Of a DNA stretch of 64,000 nucleotides, positions 10,150-21,131 are shown in pieces. Under the pieces are notes generated by a model. It was not told the origin of the DNA and made no database searches. It was given only the letters and a program-made list of their open reading frames with translations. The stretch covers positions 252,221,501 through 252,285,500 of the forward strand of contig CM032228.1 of NCBI GenBank assembly GCA_019009955.1, in the 5' to 3' direction. A program made the position numbers and the translations under genes. The stretch is from Riptortus pedestris. Lineage: Eukaryota > Arthropoda > Insecta > Hemiptera > Alydidae. Each line of letters opens with the position of its first letter. Positions within the stretch are counted from its first letter, which is position 1.

Positions 10150-10370
10150 GCTGCATTTGCCACTAGATGGCACTGTCGGCCCTAACTTGACTTCAGCTTC
10201 TTAACTCTGCCGCTAGATTATGCTATAGGTCCTCTTTACCCATTTAGCTTCTAATCTTCGCCTCTAGATAGCGCTGTTGCCCTCCTTTAGCTTCTACAAA
10301 TCTGCCGCCAGGCAGCGCTGTCACCCTTCTCCTTTAGCTTCTAAACTCCACCGCTAGAATGAGCTCACGT
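10150..10370. repeat. tandem repeat of ~50-bp units with CTCF-like motifs
   Basis: Five imperfect units, each with a TTTAGCTTCT-type spacer and a core like CCGCTAGATAGCGCTGT. Cores begin near 10159, 10209, 10259, 10304 and 10350. The first, GCCACTAGATGGCACTGTC, is close to the CTCF consensus (CCNCNAGRKGGCRSY-like); the others are weaker. Binding is an inference. Confidence 0.7.
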
Positions 10371-10837
10371 ACGGGAACATTCATTTTCTCTCAATTATAC
10401 TATTTAAGTAATTTTCAATTGATTCTATGGAAGTCATAATTAACGATCTTATTAAACACAAATCCATTCCCAGTATGACGTGTTTCAGGGCTTATCTTTT
10501 GCCTTAGGATACTCATAACATGATCTCTATTGTATTTGACTCCCGCTCTTGCCGTGCTAGCTATTTCGTCGACTACCAGTGCCTAGGAAAGCCCCGCCCA
10601 TCCATCGTTGTCAGTGGGAGCATAATGTCCAAGGATCGTATAGTGAGGGCATTGATGCTGACACCCAATATATTGATACCCGCGCCCCATTGACATCTTT
10701 ATGTCAATGGCGAGGTGCAATTTTTGGAGGACCCCTTACTTCATAGGGGTTCAATATACTACTGTTATTCAAATTCCTTCTTGGTTTGTTAGAAGTTTAG
10801 TAAATTTTGAAGTCTAGTCATGTTCTATTCATTCCAG

Positions 10838-10917
10838 CAAACTGTGGTTACCTGTAGATAACCCGTCCCGCTTAGCCATAGAAGCATAAAGTGGACGTAA
10901 ATAATAATAAACAAACA
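10838..10917 (+). repeat. SINE tail fragment
   Basis: Only the 3' part is present: GGTTACCTGTAGATAACCCG to GTGGACGTAAATAATAATA. Confidence 0.75.
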
Positions 10918-10920
10918 AAG

Positions 10921-11589
10921 CAAAGGTCCTATTCATATTTGTGGGGTGGGGATTTTCGAAAATTCGACATTTCTCCGTTACTATACGTCGGATCGAAAAA
11001 TTGTATAGAACAAATCTTATTGCAAATTAAATTTTCTATAAATATTGTTATGCACATTTATTCTCTATCTTGAATATTAAACGAGATATTTGTATTTTTC
11101 AGTTTTCAACCTTCAGCAAACCCCCACTTCTACTCATGTTACCTATTCGGTTAACAATAATAAACCACATTATTCGAGGCTTATATACCAAATATTGTTT
11201 CCAAGAGACCATTATTATACGAGATTGATGCAAATATGTTCTAGTGACCACCCCCCGCTTTATGTTTTTGGACTACTTAAATTTGATTGATTGAGTTAAA
11301 AATTATTCTGATTCATTATAAATTACAGTATTAGATAGTACAGTAAATAGTTTTAAATCAAATTAATGTGTTTTATTCTGATAAATTTCAGTTTTTCTTT
11401 GCTGTGAGAAGTTGGGAGAACTGTTTGTTTACATTTCAGACGCTTCCGTCGGAGGTTTCATTTATCGTTTTTATTTATTCACCTAATATTCACAGTGGCC
11501 TTGTGTTACCATTATGTATATTTATCTATTGTTATACTTCACTATGGAAATCTCCTTAGTTCACGCAGCCCCTGCGTGGCGGAAGTTTT
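10921..11589 (+). mobile_element. Helentron-like element, long form, 5' truncated
   Basis: Starts at the G-rich block, continues through the full long-form body and ends in a diverged hairpin tail (ACGCAGCCCCTGCGTGGCGG) at about 11555-11589. It abuts the head of another copy at 11590 in the same orientation. Confidence 0.75.
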
Positions 11590-11810
11590 AGCAATTTCCT
11601 TTAGGGGAACTCAGCTACTGAGGTTGTACTAATGATGGGATTTTATATATATTTGTTTACTACTAATTATTGTCTGTTGTACCGAACGTTCGAGAAAAAC
11701 TCAATATTTAAAAATTTAAATGAAGATCGAGTTCGTTAGCTGCCAAATCGGACCAGTGGGAGGGGGGATTTTGTCTAAATTTCAAAATATCTCCGTTTTC
11801 AAGTTATTTA
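11590..11810 (+). mobile_element. Helentron-like element, head half, tandem after the previous copy
   Basis: Head AGCAATTTCCTTTAGGGGAA starts immediately after the TTTT of the preceding tail. It contains GTTCGTTAGCTGCCAAATCG and the G-rich block near 11757, then is replaced at about 11811 by the repeat shared with 23.7 kb. Confidence 0.7.
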
Positions 11811-12285
11811 CACTACAATATTGATGCTATTAAAAATGATAACAAATGGAAGATCTCCCCACTGGCCATTTTTAACTGGAGAATCAAAGACATTACTATA
11901 ATGGCAAATTCAGTGAATTTAAAGGAAAATTGGTAACAAGTTTGTATCTATTAGTTTTGAATTTACTTTAGCAGGGAGGGGCAAGGTAATTTTAATAAGG
12001 TGTTAATTTTATTTAATTCATTGTGCAATCAGTTTATTAGGTTGGCGTGATACACGGATGGCATGTTAGCGTGTCTTCAAATGTTAACATCAGTGTCAAA
12101 TCAAGCAGGCTTAGCATTAATACATCAAGAAGGCTTACATTAATAATTGTCCATGATTAATTTTAGGCTTTTAATACATTAGAGTATATTGGTGTATTTG
12201 CGAACTTTTTCCCTTTTTGCTAATTAACTGACTGGAAAAATCTGGAACGTAGGGGCTGTGTAAACTAAGCAGATTTCCTCATCAG
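11811..12285 (-). repeat. inverted copy of the 23.03-23.74 kb segment
   Basis: About 430 bp matching the reverse complement of 23063-23743, including GGCGTGATACACGGATGGCA, plus a Helentron-like tail (minus) at 12247-12285. This copy lacks the SINE that interrupts the 23-kb copy and so represents the empty site. Confidence 0.8.
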
Positions 12286-12399
12286 AGCATATATTCTCTA
12301 TTTATATGTAAATAACCGATGAGTAGAAGAAGAGGAGGAGTTATTAAAAACAGAATACTAAAAAGTAGGAATAACTCGCTGAATAATCGAGTTACGAAA

Positions 12400-13350
12400 T
12401 TATGCACTGAACAACAATTGTAGAACATCAGAATAGTTTAACAAAATTGGTTCTATAGCATTTTATGATCCGAATCGTAACAACGGAGATATTTTGAATT
12501 TTCGAATCCCACCCCCTCTATACCCCCACTATTCCAAATTCCAAGTCCCATTTCCACCAATAACAATTATGATATACATCGTTGACTGAAACGGTTAAAT
12601 ATCGCGTTGGTATAGATACAATAAGCATTGTGAACGTAAAATCTTCATTGACGGTGTCATCACACTACGAATTTTGATGTATCTCACAACATAAAATTAC
12701 AATGAAAACAATTTTTGGTATTTAGTCTTTTTACGTAAAAAGGAAGGTCTTGTTCGATAATGGAAGAAATCGGATCAGAGGGAGGGGGGGGGGCTCAGAT
12801 GGGGGAATTTCGAAACATCTCCGTTACTATACGTCGGATTGAAAAATTGTATAGAAACAATCTTATTGCAATTGTAGTGGTCTAAAAATATTGTTCTCTA
12901 CATATTTTCTGTATCATGAATATTGACCAAGATATTTGGATTTTATAGTTTTCAGTAAATACTTTCTCCTACTCATGTCTCATTAATAGTAAGCTGTTAT
13001 ATATATTATGATCCACTTCATTACATGCCTAAATACCAAATATTGTTTTCATTGAACTTTTACTTTGTGAGATATACGCAAATAGTTTCTGTTTCTGATC
13101 CCCCGCCCCCCTTCTTTTGTTCTTGGATTACTACAATTTGAGTGATTGAGATAAAAATTATTCTGATTCATTATAAATTACAGCGCTAGCTATAGTGAAT
13201 AGTTTTCAATAAAATTAATATATTATATTCATATATATTTCATTTATTGTTTTCATTTTCTGTCTAGAATATTTCAATCTATCTAATCAGCTGTGCGAGG
13301 CTGGTTGAGCTGTTTGTTTGCAATTCATACGCTTTCCGTAGTAGAGATTA
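12400..13350. mobile_element. two abutting Helentron-like body fragments in opposite orientation
   Basis: About 12400-12720 reads minus (CCACCCCCTCTATACCCCC is the G-rich block) and about 12721-13350 reads plus, with the long-form body to AATTCATACGCTTTCCG but no tail. The same inverted junction recurs, reverse-complemented, at about 20575-21125. Confidence 0.65.
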
Positions 13351-13457
13351 TTAAATTCTACTTACTCTGCATATACTAGGACACACCCTAAAACAGGACA
13401 TTCAACGACAAAATTTCAAATTGTTGACGATAAGCCGTTTTTAAAAATATAAAATAA

Positions 13458-13551
13458 AATTATTATTAACGTCCACCTTTTGGTAACTCAGGCTAATCGG
13501 GACGGGTTATCTATAGGTTACCAGCCATCCTTCTAGCCAGAGTGGGACTGT
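13458..13551 (-). repeat. SINE tail fragment, minus
   Basis: Family tail at left, GGGTTATCTATAGGTTACC, then CTAGCCAGAGTGGGACT; the tRNA-like half is missing. Confidence 0.7.
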
Positions 13552-14110
13552 GAATTAAAAATATAATAATGCGCTTAATATATTTGCAGAACATGCTTTT
13601 GATACAGTTAATAGGTCGAATATTTATTATAGCTGTTAAAAACAACTTAAAGGATTTACGAATAATCCGTAATTTTTGTAAGGCTAATAATTTCCTCTTT
13701 ATATATATCATTTTTTTTAACGTTTTTATGTTTATTGTTTATATATAACTTGTAACCTCGTAATAATTTATCTGGAATATGCTTCAAATGCATGTGATAT
13801 GCTAAATTGCATAGGACATACAGAAAAAAAGTCGTCCTTCTAGTGTAAGTATAGGAATGAAACAACTAAAATATAAATTTTATATATATATTATTTAAGA
13901 GTGTTTTTGAGCCATAAGGTCTAAAAATAAAACTATGTCTTCATATAGTCATTTATTTTATCCCCGCCACGTTTCGAGTGACTCCACTCCTTCTTAAAGG
14001 GTTATTTCTATATAAATTTAGGAAACAAATTAACAGTTTTTAACTTAATTTAGCGTTAAAGACGACTGTATTATATATTTCATATGTACAATGTAAGAAT
14101 TATTTTTAAC
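13552..14110. other. AT-rich stretch without recognised features
   Basis: Contains a sentence-like low-complexity mix but no repeat family or coding segment that I recognise. TTATTTTATCCCCGCCACG near 13953 also occurs, reverse-complemented and diverged, near 14808. Confidence 0.35.
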
Positions 14111-14114
14111 TTTT

Positions 14115-14174
14115 AGCAGATTTGAAATCAGCTATTGAGGTCGTACTCATGACGGAATTTCTGAAATTTTCGAA

Positions 14175-14230
<56 letters not shown>

Positions 14231-14660
14231 ATATTATAGGTTTGTCTGTTACCGCTCTACCAAACTCGATATTTAGTCGTTTTATGTAAAAAGAAAGATT
14301 AAGTTCGTTAACGGCTGAAATCGGACCAGTGGAACGGGGGGGGGGGTTTAGAGGGGAGGATTTTCGAAAATTCGAAATATCTCCGCTACTGTACGTCGGA
14401 TCGAAAAATTGTATAGAACCAATCTTATCGCAAATTAAATGTTCTATAAATATTGTTATGCACATTTATTCTCTATCTCGAATATTAACCGAGATATTTC
14501 CATTTTTTATGAAATCAGGGCGGATAACGGATGAGAGTGAGTTTCCCGCCAAAAGCTAGGTCGGCCGTTTTCTTAACTGTTCGGCTCTCATGAAATTTCT
14601 CTATTGTAAAACTTCACGTGGGAAATCTGCTTAGTTTACGCAGCCCCTGCGTGACGGACT
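14115..14660 (+). mobile_element. Helentron-like element, complete short form (type copy)
   Basis: Complete and easy to read. Head AGCAGATTTGAAATCAGC at 14115; slot of two (TA)n blocks to about 14238; core TACCGCTCTACCAAACTCG; G-rich block at 14336-14360; TATCTCCGCTACTGTACGTC. The tail is CACGTGGGAAATCTGCTTAG, hairpin ACGCAGCCCCTGCGT and GACGGACTTTT at about 14610-14663. The head 12-mer and the tail GGGAAATCTGCT are inverted repeats, the latter subterminal. This arrangement (subterminal inverted repeats, microsatellite, 3' hairpin, T-rich insertion site) is described for Helentron-associated elements. No coding capacity. Confidence 0.8.
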
Positions 14661-15086
14661 TTTACTGATGGCTGTGAGCAGAATAAAACAATTTTTAATT
14701 ATTTAAATAATCTTAAGGTACTCGTATAAAGCAGCGTTATTAACAATTAATTTATTTTCTAAATGTATATAGAAAATAAACCCTTGAGAAGGAATGTTGC
14801 CACTCAAAACGCGTCGGGGATAAAATAAATGGCCATTTGAAGAATTAGTTTAATTTATTTATTAGAAAATGTTATTATTCACAATATGTTGTGCTGTATA
14901 GGAGGGATCTTTTTGGGGCGTCTCCGTGGAATTTGCAATATTTCATAATGTGGGGAGCGAGTGGGTCACGTATGCCTCCTTCATATCTTCAGTGGTGCCA
15001 ACCCAGGCTATTGTACAGCCTTCTACAGCAGTCATTAATATATCCAGCATTATATTACTCTATGTTGGCAATCAGCTGGTATCTAT

Positions 15087-15200
15087 AGGTCACTTTTAGC
15101 AGATTTCATTTAAGGGAAATCAACTATTGAGGTCATAATCATGGTGCCATTTTCTAACAATCTCCTCAAATCTCCATCGATCCTACCTAGCAGATGACTA
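15087..15200 (+). repeat. Helentron-like head fragment
   Basis: TTTTAGCAGATTTCATTTAA to CATCGATCCTACC...GATGAC, then directly joined to the tail of a minus-strand copy. Confidence 0.75.
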
Positions 15201-15203
15201 AAA

Positions 15204-15689
15204 AAGTCCGTCACGCAGGGGCTGCGTAAACAAAGCAGATTTCCCACGTGAAGTTTTACAATAGAGAAATTTGCCTAATAAAGGCAGCAATAGTAAGGGA
15301 TCTCTAAACCTATTCACGAGGGACGAATAGTTACGAAAACGGCCGCACTAGCTCTCGGCGGAAAGTGCCGAACATAGCCGACTCCTGCCGACCACACACA
15401 AATGCAAATATCTCGGTTAATATTCAAGATACAGAAACAATTTATAGAATACTATTTATAGTAAATTTAATTTGCAATAAGATTGATTCTTTACAATTTT
15501 TCGATCCGATGCATACTAACGGAGATATTTCGAATTTTCAAAAATCCCCCCTCTAAACCCCCCCCCTCTCACTGGTCCGATTTCAGCCATTAACGAACTT
15601 GATCTTTCTTTTTACATAAAACGATTAAATATGAACTTTCGTAATGATCAAACAAAAATTGCGACCGCTAGAGCGTTAACAGACAAATA

Positions 15690-15722
<33 letters not shown>

Positions 15723-15840
15723 GAACGGACCTCATTTTCGTCATCTCCTGGGTAGGATCGATGGACATTTGAGGAAATTTTTCAAAACTCGCGTCATGAG
15801 TACGACCTCAATAGCTGATTTCCCTTAAGGGAAATCTGCT
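15204..15840 (-). mobile_element. Helentron-like element, complete short form, minus
   Basis: Tail AAGTCCGTCACGCAGGGGC at left; G-rich block as C runs at 15546-15570; slot of TA plus T15 at 15688-15722; head ending at 15840 with the palindromic core GATTTCCCTTAAGGGAAATC intact. Confidence 0.85.
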
Positions 15841-16632
15841 AAAAATGAGGTCCGTTCAAAACTATATATATATTTGTCTGTCTCCCTCTAGCGGTCGCAA
15901 TTTTTGTTTGATCGTTACCAAACTCCATATTTAATAATTTTATGTAAAAAGGAAGATCATGTTCGTCAAAGAATGAAATTGGACAAGTGGGAGGTTTAGA
16001 GGAGGAAATTTCGAAAATTAGAAATATATACGTTGCTATACGTCGGATCGATAAAGAGTATAGAAACAATCTTATTGAAAATTAAATGATCTATAAATAT
16101 TGTTATATAGATATTTTCAGTTTTCCGGTTTCAGTAACCCCTCCCCCCTCTCTCATGCTAGTGTCTTATTAATAATAAGCTGTTATATCATGAAACACTT
16201 CATCAAAAGGTTAAATACCAAATATTATTTTCATCAAAGCTTTATTATACGAGATACAAAAACAAATACGAACTGTAGACCCTCCTTCTTCTCTTCTTAG
16301 ATCTCTAAAATCTGAGTGATCGAGATATTAATTATTTTGATCCATTTCAAATTACTCCACTAGCTATAGTAAATAGTTTTCAATTAATATGTTATTTTAA
16401 GATATATATCATTAATTGTTCGTCTCTCCGGTAGAATAATTTCTATCTATTCAGACGCTTTCCGTTGTAGACTTTATTAACTTGTAACAAGACTGGAATG
16501 ATTTCTTATTAGGGTTTGTATATATATATTCACTTAACATTCGCGGTGGTGTTGCCAGTATGCAGATTTATTTGTTGTAAAGCTTCACGTGGGAAATCTG
16601 CTTAGTTAACGCAGCCCCTGCGTGACGGACTT
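15841..16632 (+). mobile_element. Helentron-like element, long form, plus
   Basis: Joined head-to-head to the previous copy; the first ~115 bp of its own head are missing. A short TA slot, the complete long-form body and an intact hairpin tail at 16582-16632 follow. Confidence 0.8.
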
Positions 16633-16714
16633 TTTTAGTTTTCGGCCTTGGATATACCTGAATTTTAGTCATCGCTTTTTAACTATAAACGAATATATAA
16701 TGAAACGTCTATTC

Positions 16715-17408
16715 CAGGGGTCTCCAAACTACGGCCCGAGGGCCACATCCGGTCCGCGGACAGATTTTGTCCGGCCCGCGAGAACTAGCATACTTGAAAG
16801 TTCCTTTTAGAGAACATATTTTTTATAGCAAATTAAATTTAGTTTACTGAAGTATTCTAATTTTATGTTGAATAATTATTAATATGACATCTACATTGAT
16901 ATGGTCATGGGCTAACTACTCATAACATTGTTGTAGGCTTATTGTTATTGTTTTTGTGATAAGTTGGATAAAGAAACACAGAATTGTAACGAGTAAAGAC
17001 ATATATAATATGCAGAAAATTTAACTTCAGTAAATAATAACTAACAAATTATTGAAATGAATCCAACTAACATTTTATACATTTTAAATAAAAACATAAC
17101 TTATAACAAGCATAATGACATATGAAATACTAATGAGATTTATGTAATTGAGATTTTCCACTGACAATAGTTTGTAGTTGTGGACTAATTTTACTTGTAC
17201 CAATTATTAAAAGAGATTTAAGATGCTCATCAGTTAATTTAGATCTGTAAACATTTTTTGTGTACTTCAGTTTGGAGAAGGTCTTCTCACACAAATAAGT
17301 AGTACCAAGAACAGAAAACAGCCCACGAGGAAACTGGCTGGTTTTGGCCCTCGGAACTTACTGGAGTAATCAGTATGGCCCTAAGGCTGGAAAGTTTGGA
17401 GACCCCTG
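16715..17408 (-). mobile_element. hAT DNA transposon, internally deleted
   Basis: Terminal inverted repeats CAGGGGTCTCCAAACT at both ends; flanking 8-mers GTCTATTC and GTCTATTT form the 8-bp target duplication typical of hAT. The left end continues into ACGGCCCGAGGGCCACATCC, a terminal region common to a Charlie-like hAT group. Only the transposase C-terminus remains (see 17130-17339), joined almost directly to the other terminus, so the element could move only with a transposase supplied in trans. Confidence 0.9.
17130..17339 (-). pseudogene. hAT transposase C-terminal dimerisation segment
   Basis: About 70 codons in one frame ending at a stop on 17130-17132. The peptide contains LFSVLGTTYLCEKTFSKLKY and RSKLTDEHLKSLL, the hallmark of the hAT C-terminal dimerisation domain in Charlie-like transposases. 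All upstream domains, including the catalytic residues, are absent, so this is a remnant within the deleted element. Confidence 0.85.
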
Positions 17409-17419
17409 GTCTATTTCAT

Positions 17420-18440
17420 GGTTACATACCAAATATTCCAACTGTAGCTGAATATCTCAAGACTAACTAATTAGCATATGTGTTAACTCTAGACAAAGAC
17501 GTACAACCCTTTGTAATTACGGGCGAGGGTAGTGTTATCGCGAAGGGGTTCGGGTAGAGGAGGCGGAAAGTGCCGATCCCTGGCGAGTATACCCGAGCAT
17601 AAGCCGATCTCAGCCGAGTATGGCCGAGCCTCTATAGCTCCCAGCTGACTTGTGTCAGTCCGATGGCCGTGCATGACGGGTTCGCTACAGTCCGGAGCCC
17701 CAGAGGCCGTCAGCTGGGCAGACTGGAGCCGCTAGCCGAAGAGATACCGCCTCAGCTGTGCAGGGACATACCCTGGTGGGAGATAGCCACCTCCAGGTCT
17801 AGGCCTAGGTCCTGCTCAATCATACAGGTAGTCACACATACACACTAATTACCCGCCAATTTAGCAGATTTCCCACCTACTGATAAGACACTCCTGTCAT
17901 CTCATATCACCATCTATCCCCTGCTTCTCCTTACGTAAACAGTCTAACTCTAACTCTGCCCCTCTAACTTTGCTCTTGGCCAGCCTCTCCTCCTTACGAT
18001 TCTCTCCAAGAAGCAAATCCTGTTGTTTATCTTCCTAGTGTCTATCTGTTTAGTCTATTTCCTCCAAGGTCCCTTCCATCCTTCCGAAACACACATTTCG
18101 TGCAGATTACATTCTCTTCCTTATCACCATTCTTATCAACTTGACATTACTTGTGTGCCTTACTGTCGGCCTGCTTCGCTCTTATCTCTGAATACAATGT
18201 TATCGGCCAATTACCATCCTCACAGGCTATACGTTAACTTATGTTCGAGGTTATGGAGGCTTCCAGTTATGAAGATGTTCCACGGACAAACGATATTCAC
18301 TATTTTTCGTTAACAAATGTATTCACCCTTCTGATGTAATTAGCCGTATTTCACTTTAAATATATTTACCCTGTTAACATTTTTTCTCTAAATGTAATAT
18401 TTACCATGATATTTGCATTTTTTAGCAACTGTTGAGGTTA
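17420..18440. other. GC-richer non-coding stretch of unknown origin
   Basis: About 17510-17830 is clearly GC-richer than the surroundings, with short repeated words (GCCGAGTATGGCCGAG and similar). Open frames of 60-96 codons on both strands look compositional. No family recognised; it could be an unrecognised LTR or retroelement leader. Confidence 0.35.
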
Positions 18441-18459
18441 TACTTAGGAGATGACCAAA

Positions 18460-19250
18460 AACGTCCGTCACGCAGGGGCTGCGTAAACTAAGCAGATTTC
18501 CCACTGAAGGTTTACAATAGATAAATATACATACAGGTAACACTACCGTGAATGCTCAGTAAATGTACAATACAAGGCTGAATTGTAAACAAACAGGCAA
18601 GCCAACCTCGTAGTGCTGCATAGATAGACCGGAAAGACAAACAATTAATGAAATATATTTGAATATACCATATTAATTTTATTGAAAACAATTTACTATA
18701 GCTAGTGCTGTAATTTGTAATGAATCAGAATCAGTTTTATCTCAATCACTCAAATTTTAGTAATCCAAAAACAAAAGAAGGGGAGGGGTCAACAGAACGT
18801 TTTTGCATATATCTCACAAAGTAAAAGTTCAATAAAAACAATATTTGGTATTTAGGCTTCAATTAATATCTTTTATTATATAACAGAGAATTATTTATGT
18901 AACACAAGTAGAAGTGGGGGTTTACTGAAGGCTGAAAACTGAAAAATGTAAATATCTCGGTTAATATTCAAGATAGAGAATAAATGTATATAACATCATT
19001 TATAGTGTATTTAATTTTCAATAAGATTGATCCTATACACTTTTTCGATCCGACTTATAGTAACGGAGATATTTCGAATTTTCAAAATTCTCCCCTCTAA
19101 ACCCCTCCCTCCCCCTGGTCCGATTTCAGCCGTTAACGAACTTGATCTTTCTTTTTACATAAAACGACTAAATATCGAGTTTGGTAACGATTACACAAAA
19201 ATTGCGACCGCTAGAGCGGTAACAGACAAATATATATATATATATATATA
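18460..19250 (-). mobile_element. Helentron-like element, long form, minus
   Basis: Starts with ACGTCCGTCACGCAGGGGC, carries the long-form body and G-rich block (C runs near 19090-19120), and ends in the TA slot near 19250. A head fragment without the palindrome precedes the tail at 18418-18456. Confidence 0.8.
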
Positions 19251-19277
19251 GAAATATATATACACACATACATACAT

Positions 19278-19352
19278 GCACGCTATTTTCAAAAAATTTC
19301 TTCAAATGTCCATCGATCCTACAAAGGAAAAGATGAAAATAAAGTCCGTTCA
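19278..19352 (+). repeat. Helentron-like head fragment
   Basis: TTCTTCAAATGTCCATCGAT to AAGTCCGTTCATAATTATA, followed by (TA)n. Confidence 0.7.
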
Positions 19353-19412
19353 TAATTATATATTTATATATATATATATATATTTATTTTTATATATATA
19401 TATATATATATA

Positions 19413-19690
19413 CCAGCTAAGGTATCCGGCTTCACTCGAGAATCATTAGTCTTAACCTGATGGTATTTTTTTTTGGCAAGGCTACAATTTGTACATTTAC
19501 GCTTCCCGTCAGGGCTAATGGTTTTCTCATAAGGGTCAGGTAGGAGACATAAAAATTTAAGTTTTGAAGAATAAATGAAAATTAGCCCCTAATCAATCTC
19601 TCTCCACTGTTTGATATACCACGAATAATCATGGATAGCATTCATTATAATTAAATAAACGTAAATTAAGTGTACATATTTCCTGTGTGT
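19413..19690 (-). mobile_element. Helitron 3'-end fragment, minus
   Basis: Minus-strand terminus GAAGCCGGATACCTTAGCTGG resembles insect Helitron 3' ends (GC-rich hairpin remnant plus CTRR, here CTGG). It lies next to (TA)n as at 36.6 kb. The distal boundary is unclear; a GT repeat at 19684-19707 follows. Confidence 0.5.
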
Positions 19691-19707
19691 GCGTGCGTGT
19701 GTGTGTG

Positions 19708-19737
19708 TGTGAGGTCCGGCAAAAATTATATATATAT

Positions 19738-19784
<47 letters not shown>

Positions 19785-20225
19785 ATGTATTTGTCTGTTA
19801 ACGCTCTGGCGGTCTCATTTTTTGTTTGATCGTTACCAAACTCGATATTTAAACGTTTTATGCAAAAAGACAGATCAAGTTCATTAATGGCTAAAATCGG
19901 ACCAGTAGGAGGGGGGATTTTTGAAAATTTGAAATATCTCCGTTACAATACGTAGGATCGAAATATTCTATAGAATCAATCTTATTGCACATTAAATTTA
20001 CTATAAATAATGTTGTGTACATTTATTCTGTATCTTGAATATTAACCGAGATATTTGCATTTTTCTGTTTTCAGCTTCTGAGATGAGATCGGTTAACTTC
20101 GTGTCTAGTCGTGAGTTTCCATCAAGAGCTAGTTAGGGCCGTTCCCGTCTATTCTGAAATTTCTCTATTGTATAACTTCACGTGGGAAATCTGCTTAGTT
20201 TACGCAGCCCCTGCGTGACGGACTT
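19708..20225 (+). mobile_element. Helentron-like element, short form, head truncated
   Basis: Begins at the last bases of the head (GAGGTCCGGCAAAAATTATA), TA slot 19727-19782, core, G-rich block near 19908, tail with intact hairpin ending at 20225. Confidence 0.8.
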
Positions 20226-20490
20226 CCGTGTTATGGCTTCCCTAGATATACTATCAGTGCCCTTGGAGCTGTGTGCCTATGTCAGATAGAATAGGCCTGA
20301 TGATACAGACCTCGTCCGACGGGCTGTATAATTGCTGCTCAACAACTCTGACTCACCTCTCGCTGTTCAGTCTTATATTTTCTCAATGGAACCTCCATTC
20401 CAAATATACAATGAGTTTTAGTAGATTTCTCTTGACGGAAGTCAGATATCAGGAGGGTCAGCATACATATTGCCATGTATCTTATCTCGT
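20226..20490. other. unassigned stretch with a degenerate head at ~20412
   Basis: TTTTAGTAGATTTCTCTTGA with ...GAAGTCAGATATCAGGAGG resembles a mutated head; the rest is unrecognised. Confidence 0.35.
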
Positions 20491-21125
20491 TAAATAAAGG
20501 CTCTTTTTCTTTTTGGTATCTAAGCTTCGAATGAAATGGTTTAGATTAAAATAAAATTATTGGTTATATGACGTGAGTAGGAGTGGGGGGTTTGCTGAAG
20601 GCTGAAAACTAAATAATGCAAATATCTCAGTTAGTATTCAAGATATAGAATAAATATGTATAGCTATATATAGCACATTCAACAAGCAATAAGATTGGTT
20701 CTATACAATTTTTCATCATTACGAATATTTCGAATTTTCAAAATTTACCCCTAAGCCCCCCCCCCTCCCTCTGATCCGATTTCTTCCATTAACGAACACG
20801 ACCTTCCTTTTTACGTAAAGAGACTAAATACCAAATATTGTTTTCATTGAACTTTTATTTTGTGAGATACATGCAAATTCGTAGTGTGATGAGGCCATCA
20901 ATGAAGATTTTACGTTCTTAATGTTTATTTGATCTCTACCATATTCGATATTTAACCGTTTCAGTCGACACCCAAGATCATATTTGTTATTGGTGGAAAT
21001 GGGACTTGGAATTGGGAATAGTGGGGGTATAGAGGGGGGATTCAAAAATTCAAAATACCTCCTTTATTATGAGCCGGATCGGAAAATGTTATAGGACCAG
21101 TCTTAATAAACTATTGATATTCTAC
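20490..21125. mobile_element. Helentron-like body fragments, minus then plus
   Basis: About 20490-20820 reads minus, 20821-21125 reads plus. The junction is the reverse complement of the one near 12720. Confidence 0.65.
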
Positions 21126-21131
21126 AATTTT

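Noticed and set aside
15830..15845. TTAA at the centre of the head palindrome as a piggyBac-type TTAA target duplication
   Set aside because: The palindrome lies inside the element end (both arms belong to the head in every copy), and the filled/empty pair shows insertion at TTTT, not TTAA.
18023..18313. 96-codon open frame, plus strand
   Set aside because: No recognised motif, no splice context, composition like the surrounding pyrimidine-rich DNA.
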